Of a stretch of 56,421 bases of DNA, positions 32,670 through 41,600 are shown one piece after another. The first letter of the stretch is position 1. Every line of letters begins with the position of its first letter. Location of the stretch: positions 1 through 56,421 of the forward strand of contig JAZQUU010000012.1 in NCBI GenBank assembly GCA_045631485.1. Direction: 5' to 3'. The DNA comes from SIG452 sp045631485 (GTDB lineage: Bacteria; Bacillota; Clostridia; UMGS1840). The notes beneath the pieces are model-generated. The model saw only the letters and a list, made by a program, of their open reading frames with translations. It did not search any database and had not been told where the DNA came from. Made by a program: the position numbers and the translations under genes.

Positions 32670-34049
32670 TTATCTTAAAAATAAATGGAGCAGTTTTTCA
32701 TAAAGCTTGTTGTAGGGTTGATAGCGCATGGGTAAATCCAACCAGGTCTTTTTATCCATCACAGATTTCAGATGGGAAAATGCCAAAAATCCGTCTTTTC
32801 CGTGGTAGGAACCCATTCCGCTTTCTCCAACACCGCCGAATCCCATTTCGCTGGTGGCAAGGTGCACCACCACATCGTTGATGCATCCGCCGCCGTAGGA
32901 AAGCTCGGTGGTAACTCTTTTAATATGCTTTTTATCGCTTGAGAACAGGTATAATGCCAACGGCTTTTCTTTGCCTTTTAAATCTGTTATCAGCCTATCG
33001 AAATCATCGTAGGTTAAAACGGGCAGAATGGGACCGAAGATTTCTTCTCCCATCACCCCATCGGTTTCTGCCACATTGTCCATCACGGTGGGGGCAATCT
33101 GCAGGGTTTCGGAGTTATAATCACCGCCGATTATGACTTTGTTTTGGTCAATTAACCCGAGTAAACGCCTAAAATGCCGTTCGTTGATAATTTTTCCGTA
33201 ATTGGGATTGGTGAGGGGAGTTTCTCCAAACTGTTTTTGGATTTGTTTTTTGATTTCGGATAACAGTTCCGCTTTCACACTTTTTTGGCAGAGAATATAA
33301 TCGGGAGCCACACAGGTCTGTCCGCAATTTAGGAATTTTCCGAAGACAATTCTTCTTGCCGCCAATTTGATGTTGGCGCTTTCATCCACGATGCAGGGGC
33401 TTTTTCCGCCAAGCTCCAACACTGCGGGAGTGAGATGCTCTGCGGTGTGGCGAAGCACTTCTTTTCCCACCGCCTGACTTCCCGTGAAGAACACAAAATC
33501 AAATTTCTGCTCCAAAAGAGCGGTATTTTCACTTCTTCCTCCCATCACCACCGCCACATATTCGGGCGAAAAACATTCGTTGATGATTTTTTGGATTACT
33601 GCACTTGTGGCAGGAGAATAAGCACTGGGTTTCACAATGGCGGTATTTCCTGCGGCAATGGCATCACAAAGCGGGTCAATGGTTAAAAGAAAAGGATAGT
33701 TCCACGGACTCATAATGAGTGTGTTTCCGTAGGGAACGGGTTGCTTATAGCTATGAGATGCAAAGTTTGTGATGGGGGTGGCAACCGTTTTTCGTTTGGC
33801 AAATCGTTTGGTGTGAGAAATCATATAGGAAATTTCGGAGAGCACCAATCCGCTTTCACACATAAAGCCTTCAAAATGACTTTTCCCCAAATCAGACTTT
33901 AGGGCATCGTTAATTTCATTTTGATATTTTTTCACGGCGGCATAAAGCTTTTTTAATTGGGAAATTCTAAAATTTACGGGGATGGTGACACCGCTTTGAT
34001 AAAATGCTCTTTGGCTTTCAAGAAGTGTTTTGATTTGTTCGTTTGTCAT
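32670..34049 (-). CDS. Aldehyde dehydrogenase, class 3-like
   Basis: NAD(P)-dependent oxidation of aldehydes to acids; 459 aa, the length of the class 3/fatty-aldehyde group (YwdH-like). Seen: GNTLIMSPWNYPF substrate/cofactor segment, PSAYSPATSAV, FFTGSQAVGKEV, the general base in ELGGKSPCIV, and the catalytic cysteine in NCGQTCVAPDY. The C-terminal membrane anchor of eukaryotic relatives is replaced by a short basic end. ATG preceded by GGAGG. It overlaps the DegV gene by four bases (ATGA-type coupling). In this operon it could oxidise the aldehyde made by the alcohol dehydrogenase, or detoxify it; direction is not known. Confidence 0.92.
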   Translation of the reverse strand: MTNEQIKTLLESQRAFYQSGVTIPVNFRISQLKKLYAAVKKYQNEINDALKSDLGKSHFEGFMCESGLVLSEISYMISHTKRFAKRKTVATPITNFASHSYKQPVPYGNTLIMSPWNYPFLLTIDPLCDAIAAGNTAIVKPSAYSPATSAVIQKIINECFSPEYVAVVMGGRSENTALLEQKFDFVFFTGSQAVGKEVLRHTAEHLTPAVLELGGKSPCIVDESANIKLAARRIVFGKFLNCGQTCVAPDYILCQKSVKAELLSEIKKQIQKQFGETPLTNPNYGKIINERHFRRLLGLIDQNKVIIGGDYNSETLQIAPTVMDNVAETDGVMGEEIFGPILPVLTYDDFDRLITDLKGKEKPLALYLFSSDKKHIKRVTTELSYGGGCINDVVVHLATSEMGFGGVGESGMGSYHGKDGFLAFSHLKSVMDKKTWLDLPMRYQPYNKLYEKLLHLFLR

Positions 34050-34900
34050 TTTACTTCCTCCGTTTGTTGTTTTTCAAATCCTATCAGAATGCCGCCTTTT
34101 TCGGCATAAAAGCTGCATAATCCTTTGAATTTGTGAATTTCCACCTGCACATTCTGAAAGGTTGCAAGTATCATTTCCCGAAGCTTTTCTGCTGCGGCTT
34201 CGTTCTGACAATGTCCGATACTGATTTTTCCTGAACGAAATCCTTCTGCATGCAGGTCTTTTATCAGGGTGTCCAAGGCTCTTTTTTCACCCGTGCATTT
34301 GTGCTTGGGTTCTAAGGTTCCTGCATCACTTGCCCTGCCCACGATGCAAATTCCCGCAACACCCACAAGCTTTGCCACAATCGGGGAAACTCTGCCGTTG
34401 TTGGCAAAGTTTTTTAGGGATTTTAGCATAAAAATAAGTCCCGTGTGTTTCATATATTCAGTTATCTGTGTGCAAATGTTTTCGTAGGACATTCCTGTTG
34501 TTACTAATTCTGCAATTTTTTCAATAATCAGGGCAATTTCGGGGCCTGCCGAAAGGGAATCAAACACGTGCACACGTTTTCCGCTGTGTTCCGATTCGTA
34601 TATCTGCTTTGCAAGGCAGGCGGAATTATAGCTTCCGGAAAGTCCGCTTGTGATTGTGATGCAAAAGATATCATCTGCATCCTGGAAAGCTTCTAACCAG
34701 TCATTTGTGTTTGGGCAGGATGATTGGGATGTTCCGTGATATTGGTATAAATACTCCACCATAGCGTCGGTATCAAGGGAAGCATCGTCTGTAAATTCAC
34801 GCTCGGCAGTGATAATTTTCATTGGTGCATACGAAAAATCACAGTCTTTTAATGTGAGAATGTCGCAAGATGAATCCGCAACAATTTTTATTTTTCTCAT
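34046..34900 (-). CDS. DegV family fatty-acid-binding protein
   Basis: 284 aa with both halves of the DegV fold. Family members (FakB) bind a fatty acid and present it to the kinase FakA. Seen: opening KIKIVADSSCDI, the TSGLSGSYNSACLA motif near residue 85, and a C-terminal GLCSFYAEKGGILIGF segment. The bound acyl chain cannot be read from sequence. AAGGTGGGA lies upstream inside the end of the alcohol dehydrogenase gene; the two genes are almost touching. Sitting between an alcohol and an aldehyde dehydrogenase suggests long-chain lipid alcohol or aldehyde metabolism, as inference. Confidence 0.88.
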   Translation of the reverse strand: MRKIKIVADSSCDILTLKDCDFSYAPMKIITAEREFTDDASLDTDAMVEYLYQYHGTSQSSCPNTNDWLEAFQDADDIFCITITSGLSGSYNSACLAKQIYESEHSGKRVHVFDSLSAGPEIALIIEKIAELVTTGMSYENICTQITEYMKHTGLIFMLKSLKNFANNGRVSPIVAKLVGVAGICIVGRASDAGTLEPKHKCTGEKRALDTLIKDLHAEGFRSGKISIGHCQNEAAAEKLREMILATFQNVQVEIHKFKGLCSFYAEKGGILIGFEKQQTEEVK

Positions 34901-34901
34901 C

Positions 34902-36101
34902 CTACATTCCCACCTTATGATAAAATGCTTCCAACTCTTTTCGTGTCATCAGTTTGGGCACGGGATAAAGGGGATTTGCCTCTTTTTCGGCGTGGCGGGA
35001 TAAGGCGTAGGTATCATCAGATTTGATGCCTTCCAGATGTTCGGGGATTCCCATAGAAGCATTTAAGGTTCTGATTTTATTGATAAATTTTTTGGCACCC
35101 GCTTCATAAGAATCTGTTTTTTTGCAGATTCCCACGTGCAGGGCAAGTTGATATAACTTTTTATGCACACTTTTTCCGTAGGCATCCAACACATAGGGCA
35201 TAATCACCGTGTTGGCAAGACCGTGGGGAGTGCCGTACAGTCCGCCCAAAGCGTGAGCAAGTGCGTGAATATATCCCACATAGGATTTGGAGAAGGCAAT
35301 TCCTGCCTTGTATGCGGCGTGGAGCATATTTTCCCTTGCGGTGTGATTGGTTGGTTCGGTGTATGCCTTGTGCACATTTTCAAACACGAGTTTGGTAGCA
35401 TCCAACGCCAACTGACGGGTTTCTTTGGTGGTGGAACGGCCGATATATGCTTCCACGGCGTGGGTTAAGGCGTCCATTCCCGTGGTTGCGGTAATGTGAG
35501 GGGGCAAGGAATAGGTAAGAGTTGCATCTAAAACCGCATAGCGGGGAATTAAGGGGAAACTCATAATGGCGTATTTATGATGGGTTTCGGAATCGGTAAT
35601 CATAGATGCCAGGGTGGTTTCGCTTCCTGTTCCCGCCGTGGTGGGAATGGCAATCAAGGTGGGAAGCTTCCGCCAGGCTTTTAACTTGCCGCCCAGTTGG
35701 TTCACCGTTCTTTTGGGATAAGATACGCGCACCCCAACCGCTTTGGCACAGTCCATGGCAGAACCTCCGCCGATGGCGATAATGGTGTTGCATTTGTGCT
35801 TGTAATACAGTTTCAAAGCGTCTTCCACATTATTAACGGTGGGGTTGGGAAGGGTTTCATCGTAGACGATGTGGGGCAGATTGCTTGCAGCTAACACATC
35901 CGTCACAGGGGTAAGCAATCCGTTATTCACAATACCTTTATCGGTAACCACCAAAACCGATGTGGTATTTTCTTTGCATAATACATCACCGAGTTTTTGG
36001 CAGGAATTGATGATTTTTGGTTCTCTGTATGGCAAAAAGGGCAGAGCCACACGAAATGCGCCCTGAAATACACGGCAATATAGGGATTTTAAGAAAAACA
36101 T
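34902..36101 (-). CDS. Iron-containing alcohol dehydrogenase
   Basis: Group III metal-dependent alcohol dehydrogenase, 399 aa, interconverting alcohols and aldehydes with NAD(P)H. Seen: dinucleotide-binding IIAIGGGSAMDCAKA near residues 113-127, PTTAGTGSETT, and metal-ligand histidines in HALAHALGGLYGTPHG. There is a short extra N-terminal segment of about 28 residues with hydrophobic character before the usual start of the fold. AAGAGGT precedes the ATG at 36101. First gene of an ADH-DegV-ALDH operon whose promoter is framed by two inverted-repeat operators, so it is likely tightly repressed until an inducer appears. Confidence 0.92.
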   Translation of the reverse strand: MFFLKSLYCRVFQGAFRVALPFLPYREPKIINSCQKLGDVLCKENTTSVLVVTDKGIVNNGLLTPVTDVLAASNLPHIVYDETLPNPTVNNVEDALKLYYKHKCNTIIAIGGGSAMDCAKAVGVRVSYPKRTVNQLGGKLKAWRKLPTLIAIPTTAGTGSETTLASMITDSETHHKYAIMSFPLIPRYAVLDATLTYSLPPHITATTGMDALTHAVEAYIGRSTTKETRQLALDATKLVFENVHKAYTEPTNHTARENMLHAAYKAGIAFSKSYVGYIHALAHALGGLYGTPHGLANTVIMPYVLDAYGKSVHKKLYQLALHVGICKKTDSYEAGAKKFINKIRTLNASMGIPEHLEGIKSDDTYALSRHAEKEANPLYPVPKLMTRKELEAFYHKVGM

Positions 36102-36164
36102 AAGTACCTCTTGTTTGAATCATTTTTTTTGGATTATTCTCCGACCGGATATAGTAGCGAAGAA

Positions 36165-36188
36165 CAGTTGTTGACAAATCAACAACTG
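36165..36188. promoter_or_regulatory. Operator 2 of the alcohol dehydrogenase operon
   Basis: CAGTTGTTGA, four-base centre, TCAACAACTG: perfect ten-base arms. It covers the expected transcription start. The core TTGTTGA-4-TCAACAA is the same as operator 1, read in the opposite sense. Confidence 0.8.
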
Positions 36189-36189
36189 C

Positions 36190-36218
36190 ATTATAGCAGA
36201 TACTTGTTGATTTGTCAA
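36190..36218 (-). promoter_or_regulatory. Promoter of the alcohol dehydrogenase operon
   Basis: On the minus strand TTGACA (36213-36218) and TATAAT (36190-36195) with a 17-base spacer, a consensus promoter. The -35 hexamer is part of operator 1. Confidence 0.9.
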
Positions 36219-36223
36219 CAAGT
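36202..36223. promoter_or_regulatory. Operator 1 of the alcohol dehydrogenase operon
   Basis: ACTTGTTGA, four-base centre, TCAACAAGT: perfect nine-base arms overlapping the -35 box. The centre-to-centre distance to operator 2 is 36 bases. The size and palindrome resemble MarR-family sites; the regulator is not in this window. Confidence 0.8.
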
Positions 36224-36269
36224 ATGAAAGAATTTCTCGGAATGGACGCGAAAAAAGAGCAAAAAAGGG

Positions 36270-36313
36270 AGAAAAAAGAAACGAAAAAGGACTATGGAAT
36301 TTCCATAGTCCTT
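36270..36313 (-). terminator. Terminator of the polysaccharide operon
   Basis: AAGGACTATGGAA and TTCCATAGTCCTT form a 13-base stem (36287-36313). In the minus direction it is followed by TTTTTCGTTTCTTTTTT. It lies just after the tyrosine kinase gene. Confidence 0.88.
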
Positions 36314-36332
36314 GTGAGTTTTTGGGTGTAAT

Positions 36333-37028
36333 TTATGCTTGCTCATCCGAGGAATAATATCCTTTGTAGCCGTGTTTCCGATAGGAATAGCGACCTTTTG
36401 TTTTGTTGGTGTTATTGCGGATGACACCAAGCATTTTGGAGCCGCTTTTGTTGATTAAGTCAACCACATTCTGAGCATCCTTGTAATGCACCTTGGCATT
36501 GCTGATTACCATTACCACGCCATCGCTCTGCTTCGCCATTACTGCGGCATCCACCACCAGTCCCAGGGGAGGGGTGTCTATGATGATATAGTCATATTCC
36601 GAGCGACAGTTTGCAATTAATTCTTCAAAATATTTGGAGTTTAAAAGCTCCACAGGGTTTGGGGGATATTTTCCCGCAAACAGAATTTTCATTGCGGAAT
36701 TCTCCACGGTGTATAAACAATCGTTTAAGGAGTTGAGACCTGTTAGCACCTCACTTAAGCCATTTGGCTTGGTAACGGTGGTGTTTCTGCCGGCAATTAC
36801 GGATTTTCTCATATCCGCGTCAATTAAGAGCACTTTTTTTCCAAGCTCGGCAAAGCTTTTTGCCACGTGCAGAGACACGGTGGATTTCCCTTCGTTTTCG
36901 TTGCAGCTGGTGATTACAATCACCTTCACATCTTTTCCGCAGAACATCAGGTTGGTACGAAGCACCTTGTAGGCTTCCTCGGTGAAGAAATCGTTCATTC
37001 CGGGCAGGTTTAACTGAATTGTTTTCAT
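36333..37028 (-). CDS. CpsD/CapB-type tyrosine kinase of the polysaccharide locus
   Basis: Cytoplasmic bacterial tyrosine kinase (231 aa) that, with its membrane partner, controls capsule/EPS chain length and export. Seen: Walker A SCNENEGKST (residues 41-50), Walker A' LLIDADMRKS (67-76), Walker B DYIIIDTPP (146-154), and a C-terminal tyrosine cluster within YSYRKHGYKGYYSSDEQ (about 213-230), the usual autophosphorylation tail. Start ATG at 37028 overlaps the end of the chain-length gene by four bases, so the two are translationally coupled. Last gene of the long minus operon; a clear terminator follows. Dephosphorylation would be by the PHP phosphatase two genes upstream. Confidence 0.92.
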   Translation of the reverse strand: MKTIQLNLPGMNDFFTEEAYKVLRTNLMFCGKDVKVIVITSCNENEGKSTVSLHVAKSFAELGKKVLLIDADMRKSVIAGRNTTVTKPNGLSEVLTGLNSLNDCLYTVENSAMKILFAGKYPPNPVELLNSKYFEELIANCRSEYDYIIIDTPPLGLVVDAAVMAKQSDGVVMVISNAKVHYKDAQNVVDLINKSGSKMLGVIRNNTNKTKGRYSYRKHGYKGYYSSDEQA

Positions 37029-37843
37029 TTTTGTTCCTCCCCTTCTTTTTGGATAAACTTATCGGAAGCAAAGTAGCCGTAGCCATAGCCTTTTTTTCGG
37101 GATTGATAGCGGTATTTTTGCTTGTTCTTACGGTCGTTATTCGCTTCCGGAATATCACCTAAGATGCTTAATCCCAAGTATGTTTTGATATCTTCATCGG
37201 TTTTGATGGTGGCATCCAGTAAAAAGATAACCATAAATACGGAATAGGTTATCACAGCGGCAAGCAATCCCACAAACAAAAATAAAATGGGCTTCGGCTT
37301 ATTACTGGGTTTATAGTTGATATTGCCGTATTCATACAAGCTGATTTGTTCAAATCCCATGATGGAGTTGATCGCAGAAGCACCCACATCACAGAGGTTA
37401 TCCACAATGCGTTTGGCTTCTCCCGGGGATTCTGCAACCACCGACACCTCTAAAATACGGGTGTTATCGGGATTGGAGGTGGAGATTCGTTTGGAAATTG
37501 CTTCGTAATCCGGTTGTAGATTTAAATTTCGTTTCACCTGCTCCACCACGGTGTAGCTTTTCATCAGATAGTCGCAGTCTTTTACCACATCCAGCGCCAG
37601 AGAAAAGTCTGTTGCCACATCGTCTGCACTATTGAGCTCGTGAGCAACCTGCTTCATATTCTGACGAAGAATATACATGGTTGCCGTGGAGCGGTACTCG
37701 GGTTCAAAGGTAAGGGTGGTTCCTACGAACAGTCCCACAGTTACCAACACACCCACAAGCACGATAATCCATATTTTTTGTACAAATATGTTCCAGAGAT
37801 CCTGAAAGGACACCACTCTGATTGTCGTTTGATTGTTTTCCAT
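37025..37843 (-). CDS. CpsC/Wzz-type chain-length determinant
   Basis: Membrane activator of the tyrosine kinase, 272 aa. Seen: N-terminal membrane helix (about 24-45), an extracytoplasmic domain with YRSTATMYI near residue 55, a proline-bearing segment NYKPSNKPKP just before the second helix (about 180-205), and a basic cytoplasmic tail. The tail is odd: it contains YRYQSRKKGYGYGYF, a tyrosine-rich stretch very like the kinase's own C-terminus. A kinase domain is absent, as expected for split systems. One base separates it from the phosphatase gene upstream, so all three are co-translated. Confidence 0.9.
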   Translation of the reverse strand: MENNQTTIRVVSFQDLWNIFVQKIWIIVLVGVLVTVGLFVGTTLTFEPEYRSTATMYILRQNMKQVAHELNSADDVATDFSLALDVVKDCDYLMKSYTVVEQVKRNLNLQPDYEAISKRISTSNPDNTRILEVSVVAESPGEAKRIVDNLCDVGASAINSIMGFEQISLYEYGNINYKPSNKPKPILFLFVGLLAAVITYSVFMVIFLLDATIKTDEDIKTYLGLSILGDIPEANNDRKNKQKYRYQSRKKGYGYGYFASDKFIQKEGEEQK

Positions 37844-37844
37844 A

Positions 37845-38564
37845 TTATTTCCTTTCTTGTTTGTTGCCGAAGAGGTTCAATGCGTTGGTGCAGCAAACAA
37901 AGTCGGCGTAGGAGGTGCTGTATCGTTTACATAAGTATTGATAGCACTTTTTCATTTTTGGGGGTCTGTATGTCAGGTCGTGAGTGTCGGTTGCCACAAA
38001 ATCACAAAGACGCTCCGACAGAATCTTCATAGTTCGGATTTTTTGAGAAAAACCTGCTTCACCCAAAACAGAGGATGCATTTACTTGCACCAAAACACCA
38101 AGATGCTTTAATAAAGCTACTTGCTTTTTGGAGAGTCGGTACCGTTCTGTGTGGGCAAGAATGGGAATATACCCTGCCGAAAGCAGATTTTTTAAGCCGT
38201 CTGTAATTTCCGTGGAGGAAGCCTTGTGGGGAAAATCCACCAGAACATAACGGCTATGATTTAAGGTTTGGCAATGTCCCTCGTGTAACCAGGATACGCA
38301 ATCCTTGCTGTAATGAAGCTCATTGCCCGGGTATAGTGAGAAGTCCGGATATTTTTTGGAAAGATACTCCCCGAGAATCACAAAGGCTTCTTCCTTGTTG
38401 GGAGTGTTGTTTCCGTAAAAACCGGGGTGAAAATGAGAGGTGGCAAATAAATGCCGTACTCCTTCTGCATAAAGGGCATCCGCAAGGGCAAACATCTGCT
38501 CCTTGCTTTTAGGGCCGTCGTCGGTATGAAAGAGAATATGCGAGTGAATATCGGAGAAAACCAT
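37845..38564 (-). CDS. CpsB/CapC-type PHP-domain tyrosine phosphatase
   Basis: Manganese-dependent phosphotyrosine phosphatase of the PHP superfamily (239 aa) acting on the capsule kinase. Seen: metal ligands in DIHSHILFHTDDGPKS (residues 5-20), ATSHFHPG, GNELHYS near residue 80, LAHTERYR and the C-terminal ATDTHD followed by RPPKM. All ligand motifs of the family are present. GAGGGG precedes the ATG at 38564. The gene follows the secreted glycosidase gene by 78 bases that contain a hairpin. Confidence 0.92.
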   Translation of the reverse strand: MVFSDIHSHILFHTDDGPKSKEQMFALADALYAEGVRHLFATSHFHPGFYGNNTPNKEEAFVILGEYLSKKYPDFSLYPGNELHYSKDCVSWLHEGHCQTLNHSRYVLVDFPHKASSTEITDGLKNLLSAGYIPILAHTERYRLSKKQVALLKHLGVLVQVNASSVLGEAGFSQKIRTMKILSERLCDFVATDTHDLTYRPPKMKKCYQYLCKRYSTSYADFVCCTNALNLFGNKQERK

Positions 38565-38592
38565 GGGGAAATCCCCTCCTCGTTAAGATTGC

Positions 38593-38626
38593 CCCACGGG
38601 AGGTTCTGCTCCCGTGGGATTTTTTT
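38593..38626 (+). terminator. Hairpin with T-run, plus orientation, inside the minus operon
   Basis: CCCACGGGAG and CTCCCGTGGG pair strongly and are followed on the plus strand by ATTTTTTT. In the operon (minus) direction there is no T-run. It could be an antisense terminator or a palindromic repeat. Confidence 0.55.
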
Positions 38627-38642
38627 GATTTATTTGTGCACT

Positions 38643-41600
38643 TTATTTGGAAATCACTGCGGGAGCTGCCATTACGGGAGATAATCCGCCAACGGAATTC
38701 CAAACATAAATTTTGATGGTTTCATTTGCACCAACTGCCATAGAGGGAGTGGTGTAGGTGGTGTTTGCACCCTTGGTGGTGGAAACATTGGCATCGATAA
38801 ATTCCATTTTGAGAAGCGCGTTGGTGGTTTTATCGTAGTGCGCTGCCAGCACGGTTGCGGTGCCGGTTTCGGTTCCGGTGAAGGTTACTTTTGCATGCAG
38901 ATTGTTTACGTCGGCTAAGGAGGAAACCATCTGTTTTGCATCGGAATCGTAGAACCAGGTGCCTTTGGGCATTACCATCTTACCGTCTATACCAAATTCA
39001 TAGGTATCTGCAGGGATTAAGCCGTTGGTTTTATCTGTACCAATGGTTCTTCCATAGGTACTCACCAGTCCGTTGGTACGAACGAAATAGAAATCACCCT
39101 TCCATTCTACCACACCAGTGTCATACTGTTGCTGACCGTTGATGTAGTAGCAAAGGTTGCCGTAATCATCCAATGCAACGCCGTTTTTCAGAATCATTTT
39201 TGCATCTTCGCCGAATTCGTAGTCACCTTCGGGGAGTAAGCCGTTGGCTTTTTCTTCGGAAATGGTATAATCCCAGGTTACCAAACGTCCGTTCTGACGA
39301 ACATAGTAATAATCGCCATCCCATTTTACCAGACCGGTATCATACTGGATTTCGCCTTCGATTGCATAATAGTAGTTACCTTCGTATTGGAATACACCGT
39401 CGATTGCACGAATCAGCTTACCGTCTTCAGTGAATTCGTATGCTTCGGTATCAATCGTGGTGATGCCGGTTGCACAGATACCCTGATAGTTGAAATAATA
39501 CTGTTCGCCGTCAATTTCAGCCCAAGCCTGTTTGTAATATCTATGGCAATAGTAGAACATATTACCGTCTGCAGTGTATTTCCAACCGCCTAAGGATAAG
39601 CCTTTGTCGTCTGCAAAGCGATAGTCAACGCCGTTCATGGTAACGGTGCCTTTTGCAGCGTAACCATTGGAGTGGAAGTAGTGCCAGCCGTCGGATAAGT
39701 TCACCCATCCGTACACAGCCTGACCTTCTAAGTAATACTTCCAACCGTTTGCATCTTCAATCCAACCGTTTGCGGTGGAACCGGTTTCGCCACAGTTGGA
39801 GCACACATTCTGACCGCCCACAACAGTGTAGCTATGGCCGGTTACATCAATGGTTTCGCCCCAGGTGATGATGGAGTTACAGTCATTACAGAAGGTTCTG
39901 CCGGTGTAACCGTCTTCGGTACAGGTTGCAGCCTTGTCTTCCAAAGCCACTTCGTTGTGAATGTGCCAGCCTTCTTTGTCAAAGGTGGAGGTGAGACGAG
40001 TAGAGTTGTATTCGGTAGAGGTGGTCAGAATTTCGGAAGCGAAGGTTGCTTCGTTACCGTCGGTGCAAGTCAGATGACCCATTTCAACGCCGGTCATCAC
40101 GGAAACCAGACGGTATGATTTGTAATCTTCGCTACCGGTAGTGTTGATAAATTCAGGAATCCATACTCTGATGGGTAAGGAAGCCAACACAGCTTCGCCG
40201 CTATCAGCAGTGGGTTTTTCACGGGTAATGGTGATGGTTGCATCGTTGGTTTCGGGGTCGATGGTATATTCTGCGGAGAAACCGTTTGCCAATACCATGT
40301 GGTCTAATTCCCAATCGTTGTTGTTGTCCAATTCCAAAGTGGTGGTAACAACATCCACATTTTCGATGTTGTCAGAAACTAAGTTCATCCATACTAAGGA
40401 ACCAATGCCAACGTTTTCTAAGGTTTCATCTGCTTTTACGTAGCGGATGGTGTCTAAGGTGTTTGCGCTATTTTCGATGGTTAAGGTTCTTTCCTGATAA
40501 GAGGTATTGCCGTTGTTATCGGAAATTTCCACACGAACGGTATGTACGCCATTTGCTAAGGTTACATTATTGGATGCAATGTAACCTGCGGAAGAACAGG
40601 TGGAGGGAATTTCCACGCCGTCTACATACACTTTTGCGGAGGTGGTATCTAAACCGGTGTAGTTGGTTTTATCCATAGCATCTTTTGCATTTGCCACGAA
40701 GGAAACCACGTTTTCGGTCAGGGTCTGACCATTGATTTCGATGGGGGTATCAGTCATAGAGTGACCTACCTGCACATTGGAAATGATGGGTGCATCGAAA
40801 TCTTCCACAGCAGAGGAGTAGTTTACGGTAATATCGTCGATGTAATAAGTAACGTCTGCATAGTAGTTGGGGCGTTCGTTGTGTACGTAGCCGTCTGCAG
40901 TGTTGTTGGTATCACTTCTGTAGAGACGAACTTCGTTTAATTTGGTTACGTTTGCACCGATTGCGCTAACCGGAACGGTGAAATACTGCCAGCCGGTACC
41001 ATATTTGAATTCGTGACCTAAGCCAATCGGAATTGCACTACCGAAGTCCCATTCATAACCGTGAGAGCCTTCGGGGATATACATCCAGAAGCTTAAGGAC
41101 ACCGCGTCGGTTAAGTCAATATCCCATCCAAACAGCTTGGACTGACACCAGTTCATACAGGTGATGGAGTTTGAGGTGGATTTGTATTTGAATGCGTAGT
41201 TACCGTTTCTTACTTTACCGTCTTCTTTGGTACAAACGCTCAGTTCATCGTTGAAGAAATATTTATCGGGAGTGTAAACGCCTTTATAGCCCAAAGTCCA
41301 GTTTGCAATGGCTTCGGGACCTTCTTCAAAGTCATACACGATTTCGGAGCCTTTGCCCAGCATTAAGCCTGCAGATGCAGTAACCTGAGTGTTATGTACT
41401 AAAGTAGCGGTAACAGTACCGGAGGTTACTTCGGATTCCTTGGGAGCAGTAAATTTAATACCGTCGATGGTACCTAAAGCATTGTCAGATAAGGTGAAGG
41501 TTAAGTCATCGGGCTTTAAGGTTACATCAGCGTAGCCGTATTTTGCGGTAACGTCTAAGGTAACGGATTTACCAAAGGGAGCTGTGATATTTGCCATTAC

